NCBI RefSeq assembly: GCF_008801915.1
Contig: NZ_VZOV01000011.1
Location: forward strand, 62,001-126,000
Length of the DNA stretch: 64,000 nt
DNA from: Cupriavidus gilardii
Lineage (GTDB): Bacteria; Pseudomonadota; Gammaproteobacteria; Burkholderiales; Burkholderiaceae
Reading direction: 5' to 3'
The notes beneath the pieces were generated by a model, which was not told the DNA's origin, did not search any database, and was given only the letters and a program-made list of their open reading frames with translations. This document shows, piece after piece, positions 10,931 through 19,682 of this stretch. The stretch's first letter is position 1. Each line of letters begins with the position of its first letter. A program made the translations under genes and the position numbers.

Positions 10931-11637
10931 TGGCAACATTCGTTCTGGTTCACGGCGCATTTCAAGGTGGCTGGGTCTGGGCGCGAGTGGCACAGAAACT
11001 CCGGCTCGCGGGTCACGATGCTTACACGCCGACCCTCACCGGGCTCGGCGAGCGAGCACACCTGGCAAATCGGGCAATCGATCTCGACACGCATATTCGC
11101 GATATCGTCAATGTGATCGAATACGAAGAGCTGAACGACGTGATCCTGTGCGGCCATTCGTATGGCGGCCTGGTCATCACCGGCGTGGCAGGGGAAATTG
11201 GCCACCGCATTCGCACGCTCTTCTACCTCGATGCGTATGCGCCGTCGGAAGGCGAGTCACTGTTGTCGATCAACGGGGCAGCAATGACGGAGGCCGTCAT
11301 TGCCCAGGCCAGCTCGAATAACGGAATGATCGCGCCGATCCCGGCTGCTGCATTCAATGTGAATGCCGCGGACGCGTCCTGGGTCGATTCGAAGTCCGTT
11401 GCCCAACCGCTGGAAACGTTCGTCCAGCCGGTTCGCTTCGGTGCGGACTCCGTTCCGGTTGCCAACCGTACATTCGTTTACGCGACGGCCAACGGCGGCG
11501 ACTGGTTTGCATCAACGTACGCGCGTCTGCGCGACGATCCACGGTGGAACGTGCATACAGTGGAATGCGGCCACAACGTGATGCTGGACAAGCCGGAAGA
11601 ACTGGTGCCCATGTTGCTGGCCCAGGTTCCCGCGTAA
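10930..11637 (+). CDS. Alpha/beta hydrolase, Ser-nucleophile esterase (PytH/EstC-like)
   Basis: This predicted soluble esterase has 235 residues. The oxyanion segment HGAFQGGW is at residues 8-15, the nucleophile elbow GHSYGG is near residue 77, and the final His is in ECGHNVMLDKP near 210. This pattern is typical of the salicylate esterase/pyrethroid hydrolase-like group. A TTG three bases upstream is in frame, but ATG 10930 has AGAAGG upstream and a 1-base overlap with the transporter stop. It is probably co-expressed with the exporter under TetR control. The substrate is unknown. Confidence 0.85.
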   Translation: MATFVLVHGAFQGGWVWARVAQKLRLAGHDAYTPTLTGLGERAHLANRAIDLDTHIRDIVNVIEYEELNDVILCGHSYGGLVITGVAGEIGHRIRTLFYLDAYAPSEGESLLSINGAAMTEAVIAQASSNNGMIAPIPAAAFNVNAADASWVDSKSVAQPLETFVQPVRFGADSVPVANRTFVYATANGGDWFASTYARLRDDPRWNVHTVECGHNVMLDKPEELVPMLLAQVPA

Positions 11638-11798
11638 AACCAATACAGTGGTGGTGCGGGCGGTCGAGGTCGCAAGTCGGTCGGCCAATAGAAATTCGCA
11701 CCGCTTCTGGCTCTCAGGGCGACCTTGATCTCCCGGATTGGCGAAGGCCAGCGGCCATACCGGGAATCCCGATCCCATCGCCTGACGGGCCGATGTCA

Positions 11799-11833
11799 CG
11801 AAAGGGCTTCCCGAGAAATCAGGAAGCCCTTTT
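11799..11833. terminator. Bidirectional intrinsic terminator
   Basis: AAAGGGCTTCC and GGAAGCCCTTTT form an 11-bp stem with a 10-base loop and T-rich tails on both strands. It lies between the esterase (plus) and the convergent hydrolase gene (minus). Confidence 0.9.
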
Positions 11834-11872
11834 GTTGAACGCCGCCGCGCCAGGCATGTCGGCGGACTGGTT

Positions 11873-12742
11873 TCAGGTTCGCGTCACGAATTCGCTAACT
11901 GCTGTGGCGAATCCGACGGGCTGCTCCTCGGGAACGTAATGACCACAGTCGTTAATGATGACACCCGACACGTCGGTCGCCGCACGCTTGAGCGTCTGCA
12001 TCGAAGATTCGCCATAACCCCACTGTGCGCCGATGGCCAGCGCAGGCATCGGAAGCGGTGTAGTGCTCCAGATGGCGCTGTCTCGCCGGTCGAGCGGAAT
12101 CGTCCGGTAATAGTCGAAGGAGCAGCGCAAGGCTCCGGGCCGAGCCAGCGCCTGAGCGTAGACCTTGACGTCATCCTCGCTGACCGACTCGGGATCGAAT
12201 ACGCCAACGGTTTCACGGCGCATGAAGTGGTTCACGAACAGGTATTCTCGACCTTGCACGAGCGCTTCCGAAATATCGCCTGCCATATTGAAGCCGAAGT
12301 GCCAGCTGCCGCCACGCGCGACGTCCATCGCCTCTTCCTGGCCAAAACAAGGAAGACTGCTTTCGCAGAAGACGAAGTGGCTGACCTCTTCCGGCCACTG
12401 CGCAGCGTAGGCATACCCGACGTGTCCACCCACATCGTGACCGACGAGCGCGACCTTCTTGATGCCCAGTGCCTCGATCAAGTCGTGGATGCGTCGAGCA
12501 ACAGTCTTTTTGTCAAAACCGGAACTTGGTTTCGAGGAATCGCCAAAACCAGGAAGGTCCGGTGCGATGACATCGAACTGCTGACTGAGCAGCGGCACGA
12601 CTCGCCGCCACGCCCAGGAAGTTTGTGGCCAACCATGCAGCAGTAGCACGGTTTGCTTCGCGTTCGCCGCGGTGCTGCGACGATAGGCCAGGCGTACATC
12701 GTGCAGACGATGAGAGCGAACCTGAATGTTTTCTGGGGACAT
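11873..12742 (-). CDS. Alpha/beta hydrolase with Asp nucleophile (epoxide hydrolase/haloacetate dehalogenase-like)
   Basis: The protein has 289 residues. The oxyanion segment HGWPQTSW is followed by DLPGFGDSSKP and the elbow GHDVGGH, where an aspartate replaces serine. This is the mark of epoxide hydrolases and haloalkane/haloacetate dehalogenases. The catalytic His is in NDCGHYVPEEQP near residue 270. ATG 12742 is chosen because AGGAG lies 7 bases upstream. It is the last gene of a four-gene minus-strand operon and starts 2 bp after the MFS stop. Which of the two activities it has cannot be told from sequence. Confidence 0.82.
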   Translation of the reverse strand: MSPENIQVRSHRLHDVRLAYRRSTAANAKQTVLLLHGWPQTSWAWRRVVPLLSQQFDVIAPDLPGFGDSSKPSSGFDKKTVARRIHDLIEALGIKKVALVGHDVGGHVGYAYAAQWPEEVSHFVFCESSLPCFGQEEAMDVARGGSWHFGFNMAGDISEALVQGREYLFVNHFMRRETVGVFDPESVSEDDVKVYAQALARPGALRCSFDYYRTIPLDRRDSAIWSTTPLPMPALAIGAQWGYGESSMQTLKRAATDVSGVIINDCGHYVPEEQPVGFATAVSEFVTRT

Positions 12743-12744
12743 CT

Positions 12745-14112
12745 TCATTCTCCTACGAAACCGGCAGCAGCATTGTCGATCGGCAAGTGGGCGTGCCCGG
12801 CTGCGAAAAGACTTTTGATGGAAATGGCGATCATGCCGAGCGCCATCGGCACACAAAGCGCAGCGAACACTGCGTTGAAACTCCAGCCAGTCGAAAGCAG
12901 GACGCCGCCGATAGCCGCGCCAGTGATGGCCCCAAATCGACCGATGCCCTGCTCCCAGCTGGTACCCGTGGCACGCACCGAGGTCGGATAAAAACGCGCG
13001 GCCAGAGCGACATAGCCGACGTTCAGGCTGTTCATGCAATAACCCATCAGCGCGACCAGCACGCTGGTAGTCACGAACGTGCGCTCCGTAGCGCAGATGG
13101 CCAGCGCACATAGCCCCGCGGCCAGGTGCGTTGCAGCGAGCACCTTGTGCGGTGAATTGCGGTCCATGAACCAACCGACAGCCAGTGAACCCAATGCGCC
13201 GCCTACCTGGCCGAACGTCGCGACCAGCGATGCGTCACGCAGGCTCATACCTGAGTCCTTGATCATCAGCGGCAGCCAACTGTTGATCAGGTAGAGCGTA
13301 AAGAGCGTTGCGAACACTCCTGACCAGAGGCACAGGGTTCCGACAACATACTGGCGCCCGACGATGATCGCCACCTTGCCTTTATCGCTATTCCGAATGT
13401 CATCCGAAACGAAGGTCACACCTTCACGCACGACATCCGGTGCGATCTTGCGCATGATGTTCTTGACCATCGATTTCTTGTCGGGACGTGTGGCCAGGAA
13501 CCGGATCGATTCCGGAAGAGCAAAAAGCATCACGATGCCGAATGCAATGGGCAGTACGCCACCGGCAACGAGCACGGCGCGCCAACCCGATACTTCGATA
13601 AGGTAGTTGCTGACCACGCCACCGATGCCGCCACCGATAGCAAAGCCTGAATACACAAACGTGATCAGAAGATTCCGGTGCTTCGCCGGTGCAAATTCCG
13701 CTACCAGCGTAGCGGTGTTCGGCATGGAAGCTCCCAGACCAAGACCGGTCAGAAACCTCAGCAGCGCGAGCGTCCACAGATCGGTCGAGAAAGCCGAAGC
13801 GAGACTGAAGAAGCCGAACAAGAACACTGAGGACACGACGACTGTCTTTCTGCCGACCCGGTCGCCAATCGGACCTGCTGTGAGGGCACCAATGGCAAGA
13901 CCGAAAAGACCGCTCATGAAAACCGGCGACAGTTCACCGGGCGCTATCTTCCAATCCTCCACCAGCGCGGGCGCGATGAAACCCACAGACGTGGTGTCCA
14001 GTCCGTCCAGCATCAGCACCAGCAAGCCCAATAGAACCACGCGGATTTGAAAGCGGCTTAGCGGCCTGCTGTCGAGGACCGTCTTGATGTCGATTTCTGA
14101 TTCGGATTTCAT
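12745..14112 (-). CDS. MFS transporter, aromatic acid:H+ symporter (AAHS) type
   Basis: This inner-membrane uptake carrier of 455 residues has twelve predicted membrane segments. LDGLDTTSVGFIAPAL near residue 40 is the AAHS signature (PcaK, BenK, MhpT relatives) and GDRVGRKTVVV near 85 is the MFS loop 2-3 motif. The chosen start has AAGGAG upstream; a longer frame adds 16 residues before it. It sits between two hydrolases on one strand, so it probably imports the pathway substrate, most likely an aromatic or cyclic acid (inference). Confidence 0.9.
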   Translation of the reverse strand: MKSESEIDIKTVLDSRPLSRFQIRVVLLGLLVLMLDGLDTTSVGFIAPALVEDWKIAPGELSPVFMSGLFGLAIGALTAGPIGDRVGRKTVVVSSVFLFGFFSLASAFSTDLWTLALLRFLTGLGLGASMPNTATLVAEFAPAKHRNLLITFVYSGFAIGGGIGGVVSNYLIEVSGWRAVLVAGGVLPIAFGIVMLFALPESIRFLATRPDKKSMVKNIMRKIAPDVVREGVTFVSDDIRNSDKGKVAIIVGRQYVVGTLCLWSGVFATLFTLYLINSWLPLMIKDSGMSLRDASLVATFGQVGGALGSLAVGWFMDRNSPHKVLAATHLAAGLCALAICATERTFVTTSVLVALMGYCMNSLNVGYVALAARFYPTSVRATGTSWEQGIGRFGAITGAAIGGVLLSTGWSFNAVFAALCVPMALGMIAISIKSLFAAGHAHLPIDNAAAGFVGE

Positions 14113-14150
14113 TGAAATGTCTCCTTCGTTCTTTTTTAACTTTGTGCCCG

Positions 14151-15014
14151 TCAGCCGCAAAATTGGAACATTGCATCGATGAAGTATTCAGGCTGTTCTT
14201 CTGCAATGAAGTGTCCTGATCCCGGTACGGATACGGTTTTCACGTTCGCCGAAACCGCTGCAAGTCGTTGACCGACGCGTTCGGCCCAGCGCTTTTCCCC
14301 ACCCATTCCGAGCACTGGAAGATCTGCAGGCAGCGGTCCGGCGTTGCGGTTGTCGACGACGTCCTGCGGGAACTGACGGTACATTTCCATCGCACATCGG
14401 AATGCCCCCGGGTGCCGGTATGCATCGACATACTCGGTCATATCCTGAGGCGCGATAGCACCGCGACGGAATGCCTGGTGATTGATAAACGAACTGATGT
14501 ACGCGTGTTCGCGGCCACCGACGATCAGCGCTTCGGGCAGATCACGCTTTTGATGAAACGCGAAGTGCCAGACATGCGGGTCGGACACGACCTGATCCCA
14601 GTCCCCGATGCCTGGAATGGTCACGTCCATGACGGTCAGCGATCGCGCCGGATGCTGAGTGGCATAAGCATAGGCAACCATCCCGCCGATATCGTGACCC
14701 ACCAGATGCGCCGGGCCCGCCTGCAGGCTCTCGACGAGCGCATGAAGGTCAGCAGCGAGTTCGCGTTTCGTATAGCCGCCTGCAGGCTTGTCCGACAGAC
14801 CAACGCCCCTGAGGTCCGGCGCAATGACCGTGTACCGCTCGCCCAGTCCGGCGAGGACACGGTGCCAGCACCACCAGTTTTGCGGGAACCCGTGGATCAG
14901 CAGCATCAACGGTGCGGTACGCGGTTCGCGGCCACCAAGCACGTAGTGCAGATTCACCCCATTCACGATGGCGGCTTGATGCTCGAACGACGCTGGTAGT
15001 TGAACAGTGGTCAT
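14151..15014 (-). CDS. Alpha/beta hydrolase with Asp nucleophile (epoxide hydrolase-like)
   Basis: The protein has 287 residues. HGFPQNWWCW near residue 41, DLRGVGLSDKPAGGY near 70, the Asp-nucleophile elbow GHDIGGM near 105 and SGHFIAEEQPE near 265 match epoxide hydrolase/fluoroacetate dehalogenase-like enzymes. It is related to the other minus-strand hydrolase of the operon but clearly divergent, so the pair may act in sequence or on related intermediates. It lies 13 bp after the TIM-barrel gene and 38 bp before the MFS gene. Confidence 0.85.
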   Translation of the reverse strand: MTTVQLPASFEHQAAIVNGVNLHYVLGGREPRTAPLMLLIHGFPQNWWCWHRVLAGLGERYTVIAPDLRGVGLSDKPAGGYTKRELAADLHALVESLQAGPAHLVGHDIGGMVAYAYATQHPARSLTVMDVTIPGIGDWDQVVSDPHVWHFAFHQKRDLPEALIVGGREHAYISSFINHQAFRRGAIAPQDMTEYVDAYRHPGAFRCAMEMYRQFPQDVVDNRNAGPLPADLPVLGMGGEKRWAERVGQRLAAVSANVKTVSVPGSGHFIAEEQPEYFIDAMFQFCG

Positions 15015-15027
15015 GGCGATATCTCCT

Positions 15028-15858
15028 TTACTTCGGATAATTGGCGGCGATGTGTTTGAGCGCTTCGGCAGACGCGTTCAAATCGTCGATCGGCGTCGAC
15101 GAAATGATTTCGAGAACAGGGCTTGCCGAGATTCCCGCATTTCTTACAACGTCCATGATTTCCTGGAAGGGCACGGTGCCAAGGCCGATGCGGTCATGAC
15201 GCCACCGGGTGCGCGTGCCGTCAGAAAGGTGGAATTGCCCGATGCGATTGCCTGCCCGCTTGATCGCCTCGGCCTGATTTTCCCCAACGAATTCGGCGTT
15301 CGACACGTCGTAGGCAATCAGGAGTCTTTCGTCAGGCAGTTGATCCAGGAACGACAGCATTGTCTCGGTCGTGGGGATCGGCGTTTGCGGGTGAAGCTCA
15401 ACGAAGATCTTCTGGTCCAGGTCCTCTGCGACACGGAGAAGCTGCTCCAGGCTGTCGCGAAGGCGAAGCGCCGTATCGGTGCTCGACGGAGGGAAAAGCG
15501 AGGACACCCGGCCAGGGACCACAACCGTGGCCTTCGCACCGAGGTCGGACCCGAGCTGCATCGTGCGCGTGTAGACCTCGATCGAGTAGCGCCGGAATTC
15601 ATCGACACAACTCACCAGGTTCAGATCGAGCGCCGGAAGGTTCAGCGATTCGATGCGAAGACCTTCGGTGCGAAGGCTATTGGCCAGAATCCTTCTTTCG
15701 CCGCTCGAGAGCGCATCGGGCCAAAGATGGCCAGGGACGACGAGAACGTCGAAATCATTGAGGTCACACGCCTGCATTTTCCGCATGGCAGCCAGTGCAG
15801 TGTCTTGCCACATGAATGAAAAAGTGCTGCCACCAAATCCTCGTGTGAGTGGTTCCAT
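15028..15858 (-). CDS. TIM-barrel protein, sugar phosphate isomerase/epimerase (xylose isomerase-like)
   Basis: The protein has 276 residues and belongs to the AP-endonuclease-2/xylose-isomerase-like barrel family. That family includes hexulose isomerases, inosose dehydratase and 3-dehydroshikimate dehydratases. Candidate metal ligands are in VELHPQTP near residue 155, the AYDVSN strand and FHLSDGTR near 220. The start at 15858 has GAGGA upstream, while an upstream in-frame ATG would add 24 residues. It is first in the four-gene operon. The nearby shikimate-dehydrogenase-like gene makes a dehydratase or isomerase on a cyclic polyol possible, but this is speculative. Confidence 0.75.
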   Translation of the reverse strand: MEPLTRGFGGSTFSFMWQDTALAAMRKMQACDLNDFDVLVVPGHLWPDALSSGERRILANSLRTEGLRIESLNLPALDLNLVSCVDEFRRYSIEVYTRTMQLGSDLGAKATVVVPGRVSSLFPPSSTDTALRLRDSLEQLLRVAEDLDQKIFVELHPQTPIPTTETMLSFLDQLPDERLLIAYDVSNAEFVGENQAEAIKRAGNRIGQFHLSDGTRTRWRHDRIGLGTVPFQEIMDVVRNAGISASPVLEIISSTPIDDLNASAEALKHIAANYPK

Positions 15859-15945
15859 CTGATCCTCGTGATTGTGTTGAGACGGTCGAGACGCGCGCGC
15901 ACACGCTGCCTCAACCGTAAGGTTTGTCATCCTATCGCGCTCGGG

Positions 15946-15960
15946 TTTCCTATGCGGAAC
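15946..15960. promoter_or_regulatory. Putative IclR operator C
   Basis: TTTCCTATGCGGAAC has TTCC-N5-GGAA symmetry and resembles sites A, B and D in this block. It lies about 90 bp upstream of the TIM-barrel/hydrolase/MFS operon start. Confidence 0.6.
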
Positions 15961-16037
15961 TCATCGTCCCATCGGGTCATTCATCCGGACTGCACCTTTT
16001 GTCGCTGCTTTCAACGCAGCGCTTAAAGCAGGCTGTC

Positions 16038-16083
16038 TTGACATTTTGAACACATCCGATAGTATTGTTCCCATATGGAAACA
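16038..16083 (+). promoter_or_regulatory. iclR promoter with operator A
   Basis: A perfect -35 TTGACA (16038-16043), a 16-bp spacer and -10 TAGTAT (16060-16065) predict a start near 16072. The near-palindrome TGTTCCCATATGGAAACA (16066-16083, TTCC-N5-GGAA) covers that start, ideal for autorepression by the IclR protein. Confidence 0.72.
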
Positions 16084-16100
16084 GCAGAAAACATCAGACT

Positions 16101-16886
16101 ATGCCTGCAAACACAACGTCCGGTACGGCGGCAAGTACCGTAAAGTCAGCCGACCGTACTCTCGACCTCCTGGAACTTCTTGCTCAATGGGGCCGGGAGA
16201 TGTCCCATGCCGAGATAGCCGAAGCGCTCGACATTCCAAAAAGCAGCCTGACCAAGCTCATCCGCAATCTCACGCAGCGCGGCTATCTTCGTTTGGTTCC
16301 CGAGACGCGCGGCTACCGGCTCGGAGACGCAATCCTCAAGCTCGCGCAGCAATCGAACCAGACGCGCAGCTTGATCGCGTGTGCGGAACCTGTCCTGGCC
16401 GACATCACGCAGCAGACTTCCGAGTCGTGCGCTCTTAACCAGCTCAAGGGCGACCAGATAGAAGTCGTCGCCACGGTCATCAGTCAACAGCGTCTCCAAT
16501 CTCATATGCGTCTTGGCGATCTTGCGCCGCTTTATGCGGTGTCAGGCGGCAAGGCCATACTTGCCTACCTTCCGGACCAGATGCGCGATGAATACCTGCG
16601 CTCACTGACGTTCGAACGCTTCACCAAGAACACCATGTCCACCAAGAAAGCGTTGCTCGCGACGCTGGAAGATGTACGCAAGCAAGGATTCGCGACTTCC
16701 AGCGAAGAGTTCACGCCGGGCGTCTTTGGTATTGGCGTACCTATCCTGTCGGCAAACGGATTTCCACTGGGATCATTGAATATCGCGATGCCGACAGTAC
16801 GTTATTCGACCGAAGTCTGTGAACGCGCGGTTGCCATCCTCAAGGCCGCAGCAGCAAGAATCCAGCGTCAGTATTTCGGCGGTTGA
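16101..16886 (+). CDS. IclR family transcriptional regulator
   Basis: The protein has 261 residues from the ATG at 16101. A TTG 36 bases upstream is in frame but lies in the operator. The N-terminal winged helix (about residues 15-75) has SADRTLDLLELLA, ALDIPKSSLTKLI and a wing ending RGYRLGDAI. The effector domain follows, with the family's GKAILAYLP near 150 and GIGVPI near 215. It sits in the middle of the catabolic block with targets on both sides and four similar sites at their promoters, so it is the likely pathway regulator. It ends 3 bp from the convergent maleylacetate reductase gene. Confidence 0.9.
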   Translation: MPANTTSGTAASTVKSADRTLDLLELLAQWGREMSHAEIAEALDIPKSSLTKLIRNLTQRGYLRLVPETRGYRLGDAILKLAQQSNQTRSLIACAEPVLADITQQTSESCALNQLKGDQIEVVATVISQQRLQSHMRLGDLAPLYAVSGGKAILAYLPDQMRDEYLRSLTFERFTKNTMSTKKALLATLEDVRKQGFATSSEEFTPGVFGIGVPILSANGFPLGSLNIAMPTVRYSTEVCERAVAILKAAAARIQRQYFGG

Positions 16887-16889
16887 ACG

Positions 16890-17966
16890 TCATTCAGGCC
16901 GATTACCTTCGTAAGCGTTCCACAGCAGCTTTTCAATATCTCCGCGCACGCTCTCGTCGATCGTGCGTGGATTCCAATACGGCGCGTTCAACACAAGGTC
17001 GACAGCGTTGCTGATATCGGCGCCGGTCATGGCACTGATGTCTTTCAAAGCCATCTTGATGCCATTGGCCTTGGCAAGGTCGAACAGTCCTGCCGCCGCA
17101 CTCTCGCTGGTGCCCAATGCGCGCCGAATACGTTGACACGCTTCCCCGATGGCCGGTGTATTGAACGCAATGGCGTGCGGCAGGATCAGCGCGTGCACTT
17201 CGGCATGCGGAAGATTGAACGTACCGCCAAGCGTGTGGCACAGCTTGTGGTGCAGCGCCATCCCGACGTTGCCCAATACCGAGCCGCACAGCCACGTCCC
17301 GTACAGCGCATCACCACGTGCGTCCTCGTTGTGCGGATTGGCACGAATGAGCGGCATCGACGACGCCAGCGCACGGATACCCTCTTCAGCCATGAGACTG
17401 ATCACCGGATTTCCATCACGCGCGTATAGGCCTTCTGCTGCGTGCGCAATCGCGTTGACAGCGCTCGCCATGCTCAGATCGACCGGCAGGCCGACCGTCA
17501 GATCCGGATCGTAGATGACCGTCTTCGGCAAGACGCGCAGATCCTTGCCGGTACGCTTGAGGTTGTTTTCGGTCATGCCCCAGATCGGCGTCATTTCGCT
17601 GCCAGCGTACGTCGTGGGCACCGCAATGATGGGGAGCGCCGTCTGGAGCGCCATCGCCTTCGCAAGGCCGATGGTCGATCCGCCGCCAATCGCGATCAGG
17701 CCGTCAGCGTTGAGCGCCTGCGCGAGCTCCACTGCCTTCCTGACAACCTCGACCGGCACGTGCATCACTGCTTCGGTGAATACGCCTGCCGCGCGATCCC
17801 TGCCCAGAGTTTCAGCCACATTCAATGCCCATGAGGCTTGCTGCGGCGTCGATAGGACGATGGCCCTGCGGATGTGCAGCGCAGCGACTTCTTCACCCAG
17901 CGACGCTACGCCCCGGCGGCGAAAGACGACTCGGCCTGGCTGGCCCGTGTAGACGAAATCCTTCAT
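16890..17966 (-). CDS. Maleylacetate reductase
   Basis: The enzyme reduces maleylacetate with NAD(P)H to 3-oxoadipate, the common last step after hydroxyquinol cleavage. The 358 residues belong to the iron-alcohol-dehydrogenase superfamily in the MAR branch. GGGSTIGLAKA near residue 94, PTTYAGSEMTPIWG near 117 and HHKLCHTLGGTFNLPHAE near 240 are visible. Its ATG overlaps the stop of the dioxygenase gene (ATGA), so the two are translationally coupled. Confidence 0.93.
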   Translation of the reverse strand: MKDFVYTGQPGRVVFRRRGVASLGEEVAALHIRRAIVLSTPQQASWALNVAETLGRDRAAGVFTEAVMHVPVEVVRKAVELAQALNADGLIAIGGGSTIGLAKAMALQTALPIIAVPTTYAGSEMTPIWGMTENNLKRTGKDLRVLPKTVIYDPDLTVGLPVDLSMASAVNAIAHAAEGLYARDGNPVISLMAEEGIRALASSMPLIRANPHNEDARGDALYGTWLCGSVLGNVGMALHHKLCHTLGGTFNLPHAEVHALILPHAIAFNTPAIGEACQRIRRALGTSESAAAGLFDLAKANGIKMALKDISAMTGADISNAVDLVLNAPYWNPRTIDESVRGDIEKLLWNAYEGNRPE

Positions 17967-18799
17967 TGTGAATCCGGGGCCGGGTTGAGCACAAAGTCAT
18001 ATTCGACGACATAGGAGCCGTCGTCCTGCCGTTTCCAGTCGGCGATCAACGACTGGCGCACGCCGAATACGGCATCGGAGTCCAGGTACGGATCGTCGCT
18101 GCGGAAGACGTGCGTGACCAACGTTTGATAGCCTGGCGCTTGGACCATGAAATGCAGATGCGCAGGCCGCCACGGATGACGGCCCATTGCCTTCAGCAAA
18201 TCGCCGACGGGGCCATCGTGCGGAATCGCATAAGGCACGGCCAGAATCGACTTGAAGTCGTAACGGCCCTCGGCGTCCGAATGCAGAATGCCGCGCGCGC
18301 GAGCTTCACCGTCTGGGTGTTGCACGTCGTACAGTCCATCCTCGTCGGACTGCCACACGTCGAGGCTCGCCCCTGCAATCGGTTCGCCGTGCAGACCGCG
18401 AACCGTGCCACGAACCACGCACGGAATACCACGCGCACCGCACGAGATGTCCGCGCCGAGCTCGAAATGCGGGGCACCATCGACGTGAAACGGGCCGAAT
18501 ACAGTGGCTTCCGTGCATTGCGCGGGCTTGTCGTTGTTCATGGCAACGGTGAGCATGGACAGGCCGAGCACGTCGGACAGCAGGATGAACTCCTGACGCT
18601 TGTCGTCGGTGATGTGACCGACGCGGGTCAGGAACTCGATGCCTTGCGTCCATTCGGCTTCGGTCAGCTTCACTTCACGGGCGAAATCGTGCAGGTGCTG
18701 CACGAGACTCGTCATGATGACTTTCAGACGCGGACTCGGCGTGTTCTTCTGCCGCTCCAAGACGGCGTCAGTGATCGTTTCGGCGTTGAGGTTGCGCAT
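17963..18799 (-). CDS. Hydroxyquinol 1,2-dioxygenase (intradiol)
   Basis: This non-haem Fe(III) intradiol dioxygenase cleaves hydroxyquinol (1,2,4-trihydroxybenzene) to maleylacetate. It has 278 residues from the ATG at 18799, which has GGAAGG upstream. A catechol-dioxygenase N-terminal domain precedes the intradiol core. The likely iron ligands are Tyr in GLYDVQHPD, Tyr in GRYDFKSI and the two His of RPAHLHF near residue 230. Coupling to maleylacetate reductase favours hydroxyquinol over catechol as substrate. Catechol or chlorocatechol remain possible from the fold alone. Confidence 0.9.
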   Translation of the reverse strand: MRNLNAETITDAVLERQKNTPSPRLKVIMTSLVQHLHDFAREVKLTEAEWTQGIEFLTRVGHITDDKRQEFILLSDVLGLSMLTVAMNNDKPAQCTEATVFGPFHVDGAPHFELGADISCGARGIPCVVRGTVRGLHGEPIAGASLDVWQSDEDGLYDVQHPDGEARARGILHSDAEGRYDFKSILAVPYAIPHDGPVGDLLKAMGRHPWRPAHLHFMVQAPGYQTLVTHVFRSDDPYLDSDAVFGVRQSLIADWKRQDDGSYVVEYDFVLNPAPDSQ

Positions 18800-18878
18800 G
18801 TTTGCCTTCCAATATTTCGAATCGTGAACGGCTGCGCGGAAGCCGTCCGATAGCGGTGCGCCGGTGCCGCACAGTGCC

Positions 18879-19484
18879 TTAGCGCGCCAGCTCGCCGCCT
18901 GCGAGCCAGTCAGCGCCGCGGCGATACAGGTCTTGCACGCCGTCACCGTTCAACATGGGCATGTCCATCTTTACGTCGTAGCCAAGGCCGCACTGGATAT
19001 AGGCCAGATGGCGGTAGCCTTCCGGCATCCGGGCGAGGCGTTCGGGGTCAAACACAGGCGCTTCGTTGGGGTTGATCGGATCGACGCGATCCTTTTCGTA
19101 GATCGGCTGGCGGTGCAGCATCTTCCACGCACCTTGGTGCTTGACCATGAAGTCGTAGAAACGGCCCGTGCACAGCACATCGCACGAAACGCCTTCGACC
19201 ATGCCGCGCTGGGAGATCGTCATCTTGGTTTGTGCAATAGCGCGGTCACCGTTGACATCGATAGACGAGCCGCCCAGGAAATGCAGGATCGAAACGCCCT
19301 TCGCCCAACCTTCCTTCGTCACGCGAATAAATTCCGAGAACGAACCTTGGAACCACGTAGCCATCATCACGCCATCCGGATGCCAGACGCTCGCGAAACG
19401 CTCCCAGTCGCCGGCATCGCGCCAGACAGCCCAGTTCTCAATTACCTCGCGGATGGCCAGGCGCTCAATCATCGGATCGTTCAT
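18879..19484 (-). CDS. NTF2-like/SnoaL-type protein of the catabolic operon
   Basis: The protein has 201 residues. The first about 135 form an NTF2-like cone fold (IREVIENWAVWRDAGDWERFASVWHPDGV, followed by HFLGGSSIDVNGDRA). This family includes cofactor-free dehydratases, isomerases, cyclases and dehydrochlorinases. About 60 extra C-terminal residues are unlike the minimal domain. It is first in the operon with the dioxygenase and reductase, 79 bp upstream, so it may act on an intermediate leading to hydroxyquinol. The reaction cannot be assigned. Confidence 0.78.
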   Translation of the reverse strand: MNDPMIERLAIREVIENWAVWRDAGDWERFASVWHPDGVMMATWFQGSFSEFIRVTKEGWAKGVSILHFLGGSSIDVNGDRAIAQTKMTISQRGMVEGVSCDVLCTGRFYDFMVKHQGAWKMLHRQPIYEKDRVDPINPNEAPVFDPERLARMPEGYRHLAYIQCGLGYDVKMDMPMLNGDGVQDLYRRGADWLAGGELAR

Positions 19485-19525
19485 CGAGATTTCCAGTTTA
19501 TGAGGGGGAACACGTTTACATAGTG

Positions 19526-19548
19526 ATTCCTAGGCGGGAACGAGTCAA
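19526..19548. promoter_or_regulatory. Putative IclR operator D inside the NTF2/dioxygenase promoter
   Basis: TTCC-TAGGCG-GGAA lies at 19527-19540. On the minus strand the -35 TTGACT (19548-19543) precedes it, and -10 candidates CACTAT or TATGTA follow. A bound regulator would therefore sit between -35 and -10. Confidence 0.6.
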
Positions 19549-19635
19549 GCTAATTTTCGTCCGTCGTTCACAGATGGAAACTGCGCGATGAAAACGCATT
19601 GACGGACGAAGCTGGGGTTTTTACAATGGCTGGGA

Positions 19636-19652
19636 TGTCCTATGCAGGAACA
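19636..19652. promoter_or_regulatory. Putative IclR operator B at the shikimate-dehydrogenase-like gene
   Basis: TGTCCTATGCAGGAACA matches sites C and D (TCC-TATGCA-GGAAC). An overlapping perfect palindrome GGAACATGTTCC follows at 19647-19658. A weak -35/-10 pair (TTTTTA, 17 bp, TATGCA) overlaps the site. Confidence 0.6.
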
Positions 19653-19682
19653 TGTTCCCATTCATATCACAGCAGGATTGAC

